Assembly: GCF_040797585.1 (NCBI RefSeq)
Contig: NZ_JBFNEO010000071.1
Coordinates: forward strand, 1-12,348
Direction: 5' to 3'
Length of the DNA stretch: 12,348 bases
DNA from: Clostridium_Z sp040797585
GTDB lineage: Bacteria > Bacillota > Clostridia > Clostridiales > Clostridiaceae
Shown: piece after piece, positions 1-6,813 of the stretch
Layout of the letters: each line of letters opens with the position of its first letter
Position numbering within the stretch: position 1 is the stretch's first letter
Translations under genes and position numbers: made by a program
Notes under the pieces: model-generated
The model's database searches: none
Seen by the model: only the letters and a program-made list of their open reading frames with translations
Told to the model about the DNA's origin: nothing

Positions 1-54
1 AGCAGAGGACTGAAAATCCTCGTGTCGCTGGTTCGATTCCTGCTCGAGCCACCA
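1..54 (+). tRNA. tRNA-Phe (GAA), 5' end cut by window edge
   Basis: The 3' two thirds of a tRNA. The anticodon stem GAGGA/TCCTC (5-9 with 17-21) encloses the loop CTGAAAA with anticodon GAA at 12-14, which reads Phe codons. The T loop TTCGATT and an encoded CCA end (52-54) follow. The T stem GCTGG/CCTGC contains one T-T mismatch. The 3' acceptor strand TCGAGCC predicts a 5' strand GGCTCGA just outside the window. The gene lies 4 nt before tRNA-Cys, so the two are probably co-transcribed from a larger tRNA cluster. Confidence 0.95.
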
Positions 55-58
55 TCAC

Positions 59-132
59 GGCGCTATAGCCAAGTGGTAAGGCACGGGTCTGCAACACCCT
101 TATCCCCGGTTCAAATCCGGGTGGCGCCTCCA
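59..132 (+). tRNA. tRNA-Cys (GCA)
   Basis: A complete 74-nt tRNA with encoded CCA. The acceptor GGCGCTA (59-65) pairs with TGGCGCC (122-128) using one G-U pair, and the discriminator is T129, as is usual for Cys tRNAs. The anticodon loop CTGCAAC carries GCA at 91-93. The T arm is CCCGG-TTCAAAT-CCGGG. It is the last gene of the tRNA cluster, since a terminator starts 2 nt after the CCA. Confidence 0.97.
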
Positions 133-133
133 T

Positions 134-168
134 AAAATCTAGTAACTTTGTTACTAGATTTTTTTATT
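134..168 (+). terminator. Intrinsic terminator of the tRNA cluster
   Basis: A perfect 12-bp hairpin, AAATCTAGTAAC (135-146) with GTTACTAGATTT (150-161) and a 3-nt TTT loop, is followed by a T-rich tract (162-169). It lies directly behind tRNA-Cys and closes the tRNA transcription unit. Confidence 0.9.
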
Positions 169-195
169 TGCATTATTATTTAATTAGTTTATAAT
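167..195 (+). promoter_or_regulatory. Putative sigma-A promoter of the epimerase gene
   Basis: TTTGCA (167-172), a 17-nt spacer, and a perfect -10 TATAAT (190-195). The predicted start is near 202, about 40 nt before the ATG. The -35 matches the consensus poorly and overlaps the T-tract of the preceding terminator. The gene needs a promoter here because a terminator separates it from the tRNAs. Confidence 0.45.
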
Positions 196-240
196 TATCT
201 TATGTTTTAATTAGCCTAGATATTAGAATGGAGTGAAAAT

Positions 241-1164
241 ATGAAGGTTTTAGTAACAGGGGGAGCAGGATTTATAGGTTCTAACATAGTAGATGGATTT
301 ATAGAAAATGGTCATGATGTAGTAATTTTAGATAATTTTTCACATGGGAAAATGGAGAATGTAAATTTAAAAGCTAAGGTTTATAATTTAGATATACGAG
401 ATAAAAAATTAAAAGAAGTATTTGAAACTGAGAGACCTGAGGTTGTTTGTCATCATGCAGCTCAAATAAGTGTGCCTAAGTCAGTAGATGATCCTATAGA
501 GGATGCGGATATAAATATACTAGGGTCACTTAACTTATTAGAATGCTGCAGATTATATGGGGTAAAAAAAGTTATATATCCGGCATCAGCAGCCATATTT
601 GGTGAGCCTAGTTATCTTCCAATAGATGAAGAACATCCTTTAGATATGATGAGTGGATATGGGGTTACAAAACATACCTTAGAACATTATTTAAAGGTAT
701 ATAAGGCCTTGTACGGAATAAACTATACTATTATGAGATATGCTAATGTATATGGACCAAGACAGGATTCCACAGGTGAGGGTGGCGTTGTTGCTATATT
801 CTGTGAAAGAATACTTGAAGATCAAGTACCTACTATATTTGGTAATGGAGAGCAAACAAGGGATTTTGTTTTTGTTAAGGATGTAGTAGAAGCTAATATA
901 AAAGCTTTAACAGTGTTGGATAATGAAATATATAATGTTTCTACAAACTCTAAGATTTCTATAGATGATTTGTTTAATATGGTATGTAGTATATTAAATA
1001 AAGACATGAAACCTATATATGGAGAAGAGAGAGCAGGAGATATATTACATAGTTATATGAGTTATGAGAAAATAAATGAGGCATGTGGATGGAAACCACA
1101 GTATTCTTTAGAAGAAGGAATAAAAGAAACTATAAGTTATTATATAGAAAAAGGACATAAGTAA
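241..1164 (+). CDS. NAD-dependent epimerase/dehydratase (extended SDR, UDP-glucose 4-epimerase-like)
   Basis: A 307-residue extended short-chain dehydrogenase/reductase, the usual length for GalE-like nucleotide-sugar epimerases and dehydratases. Visible motifs are the N-terminal Rossmann signature TGGAGFIGSN (residues 6-15), an acidic residue after strand 2 (D31, favouring NAD over NADP), HHAAQ (71-75), the catalytic serine region YPASAAIFGEP (S116), the YxxxK pair Y140/K144, and RYANVYGPRQ in the substrate half. The likely role is cytoplasmic interconversion of UDP-sugars for cell-surface polysaccharide; the sequence does not settle the sugar. The ATG is set by GGAGTG (230-235). It is a single-gene unit between the tRNA terminator and a convergent terminator, with no glycosyltransferase or other sugar-pathway neighbour in view. 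Confidence 0.9.
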   Translation: MKVLVTGGAGFIGSNIVDGFIENGHDVVILDNFSHGKMENVNLKAKVYNLDIRDKKLKEVFETERPEVVCHHAAQISVPKSVDDPIEDADINILGSLNLLECCRLYGVKKVIYPASAAIFGEPSYLPIDEEHPLDMMSGYGVTKHTLEHYLKVYKALYGINYTIMRYANVYGPRQDSTGEGGVVAIFCERILEDQVPTIFGNGEQTRDFVFVKDVVEANIKALTVLDNEIYNVSTNSKISIDDLFNMVCSILNKDMKPIYGEERAGDILHSYMSYEKINEACGWKPQYSLEEGIKETISYYIEKGHK

Positions 1165-1184
1165 AACTTATGTCCTTATTATTT
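1151..1184. terminator. Bidirectional terminator between epimerase and S66 peptidase
   Basis: A perfect 11-bp stem, AAGGACATAAG (1151-1161) with CTTATGTCCTT (1167-1177). The 5-nt loop contains the epimerase stop codon (TAA 1162-1164). A T-rich tail follows on the plus strand (ATTATTTT); read on the minus strand the 3' arm runs into TTTTTC. The minus-strand gene's stop (1179-1181) lies just beyond the stem, so the hairpin can serve both convergent genes. Confidence 0.85.
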
Positions 1185-2093
1185 TACAACACCATGGAGA
1201 ACAGAAATCTTTTTTGAATTAATATCTAATCGTACTTTAGCACCAATGGGAAGAGTAAGCTTAGGGTTATCATGACCACTCATAAAATTCCATAGAACAG
1301 GTTTATTTAACGAAAAGATATGCTGATAGAATATTTCATCTAGTTGGAATGAATCTTCCTTAGAAGGAACGCAATCTTTAAATTGACCTAATATAAAACC
1401 ACGACATCTATTTAGCTTTCCACTAAGTTTTAATTGGCATAGCATCCTATCTATAATATATATATCTTCTTTTACCTCTTCTATGAATAGTATTTTATTA
1501 TTTGTATCAATTTCATAAGGGGTTCCTATAGTACTACATATTAAAGAAAGATTTCCGCCTACTAATATACCTTCTGTATTACAGCTACCATATGAATATA
1601 AAGGTATATGGCTAGGATTACATATATCATAAGAGCCTACACCGTGTATTAGAGTATTAAAAAGACTTTCAAGGGTGAAATTATCTGTAAAATCAGTAGT
1701 AGCCATTGGTCCATGAAAGGTAACTAAACCAAGTTTAGAATATAATGTATTCAGAATAGGGGTTATATCACTATAACCTATAAATATTTTATTACATGAT
1801 TTAAGTTTATTAAAGTTAACTAAAGGGAGCATACGCATACTGCCATAGCCACCTCTAAGACACATTATCATATCAACATCTTTATCTAAAAACATATCCA
1901 TAAAGTCAGAAGCTCTATCTTCATCTCTTCCAGCTAAGTAACCATATTTATCATAAAGATGAGGAGCTTTTTTGATTTTAAATCCTAATTTTTCTAAATA
2001 AGTGAGTTTTTCGTTGATTTTATCTTTGTCCTCAGGGCTAGAAGGAGCTAGAATTCCTATAGTATCACCTAGCTTGATTCTTTTAGGTAGCAT
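1179..2093 (-). CDS. S66-family LD-carboxypeptidase / MccF-like serine peptidase
   Basis: A 304-residue protein of the peptidase S66 family (LdcA/MccF), close to the normal family length. Seen in order are the N-terminal GDTIGILAPSSP (9-20), LRGGYGSMRMLP (79-90), the nucleophile elbow GYSDITPIL (S108), a GGNLSLICSTIGTPYE stretch (179-194), the acidic part of the triad in FIEEV (E205), and the histidine in SGHDNPKLTLPIGA (H274). The Ser-Glu-His triad is therefore complete. Characterised members cut the L,D bond of murein tetrapeptides in peptidoglycan recycling (LdcA) or detoxify microcin C (MccF); I cannot separate the two here, and a cytoplasmic murein-recycling role is the more general guess. 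There is no signal peptide. The ATG is supported by GAAAGGAT at 2101-2108 (minus strand), 7 nt upstream. Confidence 0.9.
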   Translation of the reverse strand: MLPKRIKLGDTIGILAPSSPEDKDKINEKLTYLEKLGFKIKKAPHLYDKYGYLAGRDEDRASDFMDMFLDKDVDMIMCLRGGYGSMRMLPLVNFNKLKSCNKIFIGYSDITPILNTLYSKLGLVTFHGPMATTDFTDNFTLESLFNTLIHGVGSYDICNPSHIPLYSYGSCNTEGILVGGNLSLICSTIGTPYEIDTNNKILFIEEVKEDIYIIDRMLCQLKLSGKLNRCRGFILGQFKDCVPSKEDSFQLDEIFYQHIFSLNKPVLWNFMSGHDNPKLTLPIGAKVRLDINSKKISVLHGVVK

Positions 2094-2395
2094 AAACTAT
2101 ATCCTTTCAAAATTAATAACTATATATAATAACTATATGAGGATACATTGAGAAATATTAATTATTTTCATGAATCATAAAGTTAATAAAAAAAGTAAGA
2201 AATACACTATCATAAATAAATGAAATTTGATGATTCTTAGAGATAAATAGGTTTAAGATAAGATAATGAAAGATAGATAATTAATATTAAGAAATTTAAA
2301 GGTTAAAGGACAAGATTAAGATTAGATAAATGATTAAAAGCCTAGTATAATCTCTATGGTAAGAAGAATATTTAGTTTTAGGAGGAAGTTGGTTC
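2094..2395. other. Divergent intergenic region (302 nt)
   Basis: No gene is visible. It must carry promoters for the S66 gene (leftward) and the small membrane-protein gene (rightward). On the plus strand a perfect TATAAT occurs at 2346-2351, 45 nt before the ATG, but the -35 position (TAGATA, 2323-2328) is poor. Next to the S66 gene lies an 11-bp direct repeat AATAACTATAT (2115-2125 and 2128-2138). The right half is nearly free of cytosine (see findings). Confidence 0.5.
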
Positions 2396-2902
2396 ATGAA
2401 TACCATGTATAAAGAAACAGTAGAAATAAGAAAGGCACCTAGAATAATTGGAGTATTCATTATGATGTGCCTTATGATTACAGTTTCTAATTTAATAGAG
2501 AATATTAAGGTTTTTGACTTTAAGATAGGGTTCGTAACTAATCCTTTAATTATATTATTAACAGTATCATTTATAGCTTTTGAGTTTATAAGATGTAAGA
2601 TTAGATATAAATACTCAATAATAGCAAATCAACTTATAATTCATAAATTGAAAGATAGACATCAAGATATTGAAGAAAATATAAAATTACAAGATATAGT
2701 TTTTGTAGGAAAGTCAAAAGAGTTAAAAAGGAAGTTAAATATATCATCATCAAAGTATTATGTTTGTTCATTAACTAGATTTAATGAGTGCTGCTGTATA
2801 TATAAAGATGGAAATTCATATAGAAAATTTTATTTTCAGCCAAGCTCAAATTTAATAACAAAATTAACTAAGATAGTAAATAAAAAAGTAGCCTCTAAGT
2901 AA
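2396..2902 (+). CDS. Small two-TM membrane protein with PH-like cytoplasmic domain
   Basis: A 168-residue protein of unknown function. Two hydrophobic helices are clear: about residues 17-36 and 46-66, joined by a short charged turn. A basic stretch (RCKIRYKYK-like, 66-73) follows, placing the C-terminal 100 residues in the cytoplasm by the positive-inside rule. That part is beta-rich with a YSIIANQLIIHK...IKLQDIVFVGK pattern (73-106), which resembles the small bacterial PH-like domains found next to TM pairs. A CCC triplet (132-134) is unusual. The start is well supported: GGAGG at 2381-2385, 10 nt from the ATG; a second in-frame ATG lies at 2405. It is a single gene, convergent with the M20 gene. 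I do not assign a function. Confidence 0.75.
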   Translation: MNTMYKETVEIRKAPRIIGVFIMMCLMITVSNLIENIKVFDFKIGFVTNPLIILLTVSFIAFEFIRCKIRYKYSIIANQLIIHKLKDRHQDIEENIKLQDIVFVGKSKELKRKLNISSSKYYVCSLTRFNECCCIYKDGNSYRKFYFQPSSNLITKLTKIVNKKVASK

Positions 2903-2919
2903 TATAGAGACTACTTTTT
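2882..2919. terminator. Bidirectional terminator with both stop codons inside
   Basis: A 10-position stem, GTAGCCTCTA (2888-2897) with TAGAGACTAC (2905-2914) and a 7-nt loop, is flanked by A6 on the left and T5 on the right, so each strand has a U-tract. The plus-strand gene stops in the loop region (TAA 2900-2902), and the minus-strand gene stops in the right arm (2911-2913). Read on the plus strand the stem has a C-A mismatch (2892/2910); read on the minus strand the same position is a U-G pair, so the hairpin should be stronger for the leftward transcript. Confidence 0.85.
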
Positions 2920-4065
2920 CATTAGTTCTGTTTTGGATTCATTTATTAAATCTTGTTTTTCTATAAGATCAAGAGCAGTAGTTGCTAAGGTTTTACCAAC
3001 CCTCATGGCTATATCTAGAGCATAAGGTGATATAGTTGCTTCAGTAAATTCTTTAGTAGCATATTTTATGGACTGATCTTCTACTATAGATATATAAGGG
3101 TGAATACATGGAATTAGGTGACTTACGCTACCTAGGCTAAGGCCTGCATTAGTGTTTGTAGGGGAACCTATATTTATAATTCCATTTTCCTTTAAATTAT
3201 GAGAAAATATTCTGGATAAAGTTGAATTTGTAATAAGTTCATCATAAGGAAGCTCATAAAATGTAGTTTTATATTCCATACTCATTAAAGAACTAATACT
3301 TTCAACTATAATTTTAAGTTTTTTATTTATTTCCTCGGCAATAGACATATTTTTTCCTCTAATATAAAATCTACTTTCACATTCGTTTGGAATAAGCAAT
3401 GGAGTATATCCACCATTAGATAGCACTCCATTTATTGTCGCATCTTTATGGAATCCTTTCTCAAGGGCATTAAGCATGTTAAAGGTTAAAAGAGTAGCAT
3501 CTAATGGAGTATAAGCAGAGGGATTTAGATAAGATAAGCCATCCTCTTCTTTGAAGTATTTAACATTTATAGGCAAAATAGCACTTGAAGTTCCACTTTC
3601 ATTAGTTTTTATATCGGGATGAGCCATTAAAACAAGATCTATGTCTTTAAAAACACCTTGCTTACACATAGTAATTTTAGCTCCCCCTAAATATTCTCCA
3701 GGACATCCAAGAACAACAATGGTTCCTTGAACCTTATCAATAACTTTAGATAAACCTAAAGCACCACATAATGACATAGTGGTAAGAAGGTTATGACCAG
3801 TTATATGACCTTCACCAGGAATGGCATCATACTCACATATGTAACATATCTTAGGATGTCCTTCACCTAAAGTTGCCTTAAAGGCAGTATCTATGTCTAA
3901 GAAGTTCTCTTCAACACAAAATCCATGACTTTTTAGTAAATCTATTATGTATTTTGAAGATTTATGTTCTTTATAGCTTTCTTCTGGATTTAAATATAAA
4001 TATTTTGCAGTATCAATTAATTCTTCCCTGCATGTAGATAAATAAGTTATTATTTCCTGCTTCAT
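2911..4065 (-). CDS. M20 amidohydrolase-like protein with substituted metal ligands
   Basis: A 384-residue protein with the architecture of M20D / PM20D2-AbgB-like amidohydrolases, which cleave acylated or aminoacylated substrates with two metal ions. Recognisable blocks are CEYDAIPGEGHITGHN (77-92), GTIVVLGCPGEYLGGAK (114-130), DLVLMAHPD (143-151), a dimerisation lid (about 165-270), and GSVSHLIPCIHPYISI (312-327). The known ligand pattern is Cys and His in HACGH, Glu-Glu in PAEE, His in M.HP, and a late His before a T-x-EF-x-EA motif. Here these read T89/H91, E124-Y125, H149 and A336, so three of five expected ligands are replaced. Normal catalysis is doubtful. The start is placed at MKQE because AAGGAGGG sits 6 nt upstream of that ATG; an upstream in-frame ATG at 4087-4089 would put this RBS inside the gene. 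Confidence 0.8.
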   Translation of the reverse strand: MKQEIITYLSTCREELIDTAKYLYLNPEESYKEHKSSKYIIDLLKSHGFCVEENFLDIDTAFKATLGEGHPKICYICEYDAIPGEGHITGHNLLTTMSLCGALGLSKVIDKVQGTIVVLGCPGEYLGGAKITMCKQGVFKDIDLVLMAHPDIKTNESGTSSAILPINVKYFKEEDGLSYLNPSAYTPLDATLLTFNMLNALEKGFHKDATINGVLSNGGYTPLLIPNECESRFYIRGKNMSIAEEINKKLKIIVESISSLMSMEYKTTFYELPYDELITNSTLSRIFSHNLKENGIINIGSPTNTNAGLSLGSVSHLIPCIHPYISIVEDQSIKYATKEFTEATISPYALDIAMRVGKTLATTALDLIEKQDLINESKTELMKK

Positions 4066-4363
4066 ATTTAACCCTCCTTCCTGTCTCATAAAGCTAGTAT
4101 ATCCTATAAAATAAAATATATTTATGTTTAAAACTGTAGATTTATTTTTTCAAGATTTTAATCATAGGTGAATAAACTATAATGTACAAGGTAATAATTT
4201 AGGTTAGAGTTTTATCCAATAACTAACATATCGAATTGAACTTTTAATGTTTTTATAAGTTATGATAGTTATGCTCCTGGATAGGTTCTTTTAAGCTTTA
4301 GTTGGAGAGATTCGTGAAAATCCATCTTAAGCTAAGAATAACTTAATTATAAGGAGGAGTTTT
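4066..4363. other. Divergent intergenic region upstream of gin (298 nt)
   Basis: No gene is seen. It must hold the M20 promoter (leftward; a TATACT at 4096-4101 on the minus strand has no convincing -35) and the start of the gin-yaaO cluster. On the plus strand TATAAT occurs at 4178-4183, also without a good -35; it would give a leader of about 170 nt. Within that stretch lies an imperfect inverted repeat, TAAGCTTTAGTTGGA (4292-4306) with TCCATCTTAAGCTAA (4321-4335): 12 of 15 positions pair around a 14-nt loop. B. subtilis csfB is transcribed by sigma-F, but I found no clear sigma-F or sigma-G promoter here. Confidence 0.5.
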
Positions 4364-4576
4364 ATGAGCAGAAGTTTATGTATCTTATGTAGAAAACCTC
4401 TAACTGATGGTATAATAGTAAACGGTAGATGTATATGTAGTAAATGTGAAATTAAAATGGTTAACTTAAAATATTATAATACTGATTTTTATAATTACTA
4501 TAAGGATTGTATAAAAAAACATATAGCTATAAGATATTTAAACAAAGATCCTTATAGTAAAAGTTTATCCAAATAA
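4364..4576 (+). CDS. gin: Anti-sigma-G factor Gin (CsfB family)
   Basis: A 70-residue protein with the Gin pattern: a CxxC pair near the start (C6, C9), a second CxxC (C25, C28; C23 is extra), then a helical tail rich in Tyr and Lys. Gin/CsfB is a small zinc-binding inhibitor that in B. subtilis holds sigma-G inactive in the forespore until engulfment is complete and also acts on sigma-E. Location supports the call: in B. subtilis csfB heads the same neighbourhood that contains yaaO, tmk, yaaQ, holB and yaaT. A strong RBS AAGGAGGAG (4351-4359) precedes the ATG. The next gene begins 14 nt after the stop, so the two are probably co-transcribed. Its presence shows that the organism sporulates or descends from sporulators. 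Confidence 0.87.
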   Translation: MSRSLCILCRKPLTDGIIVNGRCICSKCEIKMVNLKYYNTDFYNYYKDCIKKHIAIRYLNKDPYSKSLSK

Positions 4577-4590
4577 TTGGGGGAGATATA

Positions 4591-5997
4591 TTGAAAACAC
4601 CTATAATTGATGCTATAGAAAGATACCTAGGAGAAAAAAATTCTCCATTTTCAATGCCGGGGCATAAAATGGGAAGAGGATTTTTAAAATACAAGAACTT
4701 AAATGAATTACTATTAAGAGGGGATTTAACAGAAGTTGAAGGACTTGATAACCTTCATAGCCCAGAAGGAGCCATAAAGGAATCATTAGATTTATTAAAA
4801 AATCTTTATGGAAGTAAAAAATCCTACTTTTTAGTTAATGGGAGCACCTCAGGAAATCTTATAATGATGTTTTCTGCTTTTAAAGAAGGAGACAAGATCC
4901 TAGTGGAAAGGAATTGTCATAAATCCATATTTAATGGAATAATACTTAGAAAGCTTAATCCGGTATATGTAAGATCTAAAATAAATAAGGAATTTAATGC
5001 TCCTTTAACAATAGATAAGGAGCATTTTTGTTATGAATTAAAAAATAATAAAGATATAAAAGGAATAGTTCTCACTTATCCAAGCTATTATGGAACTTCT
5101 GTTAACTTGAAGGAAATAATAGATTTATGCAAAGAGAGAAATATAAAAGTTTTAGTAGATTGCGCCCATGGAGCACATTTTGGAATAAGTGATCTGATTC
5201 CAGAGAATCCTTTAAGTCTAGGAGCGGATATGGTAGTAATGAGTGCTCATAAGACATTACCAAGTTTAACACAAACATCTTTTCTTCATATAAACAATAA
5301 TTCATCTATTGAGGATACAGACTTTTATTTTTCAGCGTTTTCTAGTACTAGCCCATCTTATCCATTTATGATGTCTTTAGATTTTGCTAGAGCATATTTG
5401 AATGAGTATGGAAAGGAAGAATATGAAAGGCTTATAGAACAATGTAATTATATTAGAGAGAAAATAGATAGTTTACCTTTCTTTAAGACCTTAAGTGGTA
5501 AAAATCTTAAGGATAAGTCTATAGTAATTGATCCTAGTAGAATAGTAATAAATTTGAAAGATGGATTTAGTGGACATAGATTACTAGAATATTTAAGAAA
5601 AAATAGTATACAGTGTGAGATGAGCGATGAAAGCAATGTAATTCTAATGCCTTCTCCATTTAATACAAAGGAGGAATTAGATAGTATATATAATGTCCTT
5701 GAAAAATGTACTATAGAGGATATTAAAGGAAAAACTAAGAGTATAGAGGTGTTTAATATACCAGATTTAGTAATAAAACCAGAAGAGATATTAACTATGG
5801 AGAAGATTTCTGTGGATTATAGAGAAGTTGAAGGTAAAATCTGTGGAAAAAATATTGTACCTTATCCACCAGGAATCCCTTTAATTATTATGGGAGAAAG
5901 ATTTGATAGTATAATAATAGATAAATTAAAGGAACTTATTGAAGATAATGTAACTATTTTGGGTATGGAAAATTATAAGGTATGGGTACTTAAATAA
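4591..5997 (+). CDS. PLP-dependent Orn/Lys/Arg decarboxylase-fold protein (YaaO-like)
   Basis: A 468-residue fold-type I PLP enzyme of the short (wingless) Orn/Lys/Arg decarboxylase group that includes B. subtilis YaaO and SpeA. Motifs in order: SMPGHKMG (21-28), LVNGSTSGN (81-89), the phosphate/ring contacts RNCHKS (107-112), VDCAHGAH (189-196; D190 for the pyridine nitrogen), the Schiff-base lysine in SAHKTLPS (K221), and the C-terminal PYPPGIPLIIMGE typical of this family. The substrate is not decidable from sequence: arginine or lysine decarboxylation for polyamines is the family precedent, and the cellular role of YaaO itself is unknown. It starts at TTG (4591) with GGGGGAG upstream (4579-4585); no ATG nearby fits. 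It lies 14 nt after gin, and tmk follows after 53 nt. Confidence 0.88.
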   Translation: MKTPIIDAIERYLGEKNSPFSMPGHKMGRGFLKYKNLNELLLRGDLTEVEGLDNLHSPEGAIKESLDLLKNLYGSKKSYFLVNGSTSGNLIMMFSAFKEGDKILVERNCHKSIFNGIILRKLNPVYVRSKINKEFNAPLTIDKEHFCYELKNNKDIKGIVLTYPSYYGTSVNLKEIIDLCKERNIKVLVDCAHGAHFGISDLIPENPLSLGADMVVMSAHKTLPSLTQTSFLHINNNSSIEDTDFYFSAFSSTSPSYPFMMSLDFARAYLNEYGKEEYERLIEQCNYIREKIDSLPFFKTLSGKNLKDKSIVIDPSRIVINLKDGFSGHRLLEYLRKNSIQCEMSDESNVILMPSPFNTKEELDSIYNVLEKCTIEDIKGKTKSIEVFNIPDLVIKPEEILTMEKISVDYREVEGKICGKNIVPYPPGIPLIIMGERFDSIIIDKLKELIEDNVTILGMENYKVWVLK

Positions 5998-6050
5998 CAA
6001 TATGTTAAAATATCAATATACATTTTAATTGAGGTAAGGAGCGAATATAG

Positions 6051-6686
6051 TTGAAAAAGGGATTATTCATAACTTTCGAAGGACCAGAAGGGGCAGGAAA
6101 AACAACTATTTTACATATGGTGAGTGAGTATTTAAAGAACAAAGGAGTAAATTTTATTACTACAAGAGAACCAGGTGGTATAGATATTTCTGAGAAAATA
6201 AGGAATATAATACTAGATAATAATAACACAAATATGGACCCAAGAACTGAGGCACTATTATATGCAGCAGCTAGAAGACAGCATCTTACTGAGAGGGTTA
6301 TTCCTGCTATAGATAAAGGATATATAGTCTTATGTGACAGATTTATAGATTCCTCTTTAGCCTATCAAGGATATGGACGTGGAATAGGGATAGAAGATAT
6401 ATATACTATAAATAATTTTGCTATAGGTGACAATATGCCTGATAAGACATTATATTTTGATATAGAATCCGAAGAGGGACTTAGAAGGATAAATAAAAAT
6501 AAAAACAGAGAAGTCAATAGATTAGATCTTGAAGGGTTAGATTTCCATAGAAAAGTTAGAGAAGGGTATAAAAAAGTTATTAAAATGCATAAGGAAAGAA
6601 TTATAGAAATAGATGCTTCCAAAACATTAGAAGAGGTATTTGAGCAGACCATAAAAGTAATAGATACAATAATAGAAGCTCTTTAA
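6051..6686 (+). CDS. tmk: Thymidylate kinase (dTMP kinase)
   Basis: Phosphorylates dTMP to dTDP with ATP, the committed step shared by de novo and salvage dTTP synthesis. The protein has 211 residues, normal for bacterial Tmk. Motifs: the P-loop FEGPEGAGKTT (9-19), the dTMP-binding TTREPGG (37-43), the DRx signature CDRFIDSSLAYQG (95-107; D96, R97), and a lysine/arginine-rich lid around 154-167. Translation begins at TTG (6051), 9 nt after TAAGGAG (6035-6041). Placement beside holB matches the conserved Firmicute arrangement and couples dTTP supply with replication proteins. A 127-nt gap to the next gene contains a hairpin, so tmk may end one transcript or be partly attenuated there. Confidence 0.97.
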   Translation: MKKGLFITFEGPEGAGKTTILHMVSEYLKNKGVNFITTREPGGIDISEKIRNIILDNNNTNMDPRTEALLYAAARRQHLTERVIPAIDKGYIVLCDRFIDSSLAYQGYGRGIGIEDIYTINNFAIGDNMPDKTLYFDIESEEGLRRINKNKNREVNRLDLEGLDFHRKVREGYKKVIKMHKERIIEIDASKTLEEVFEQTIKVIDTIIEAL

Positions 6687-6692
6687 GAAAAT

Positions 6693-6723
6693 AACTAGTT
6701 AATTACCTACAAATTAGTTAGTT
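6693..6723. repeat. 12-bp hairpin in the tmk-darA gap
   Basis: On the plus strand AACTAGTTAATT (6693-6704) pairs with AATTAGTTAGTT (6712-6723) over all 12 positions, with two central G-U pairs and a 7-nt loop. It begins 6 nt after the tmk stop. No U-tract follows, so it is not a standard terminator; it may protect the tmk 3' end or mark a processing site. The rest of the gap (6724-6813) is very AT-rich, with TATAAT at 6770-6775 and TAAAAT at 6780-6785 but no good -35. Confidence 0.5.
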
Positions 6724-6813
6724 TAAGATTCATTAAAGAATTTTCAGATAATTAAAATGTATTTAACATTATAATATGGTAAAATATATATAAAAAACAG
6801 GAGGTGTTTCCCT

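Noticed and set aside
2115..2138. Two copies of AATAACTATAT as a possible operator or iteron
   Set aside because: It is only two copies of an AT-only-like sequence in AT-rich DNA; chance is a good explanation.
4087..4089. Upstream ATG as start of the M20-like gene
   Set aside because: A strong AAGGAGGG lies between this ATG and the one at 4065, so the downstream start is the ribosome's choice.
4147..4190. Sigma-F/sigma-G type promoter for gin near GGTGAATAAAC
   Set aside because: The -10-like match has at least two mismatches to the sigma-F consensus and no matching -35, so it is not reported as a feature.
6365..6652. 95-codon minus-strand open frame inside tmk
   Set aside because: It is a shadow of the well-supported tmk frame, with no ribosome binding site and a low-complexity hydrophobic product.
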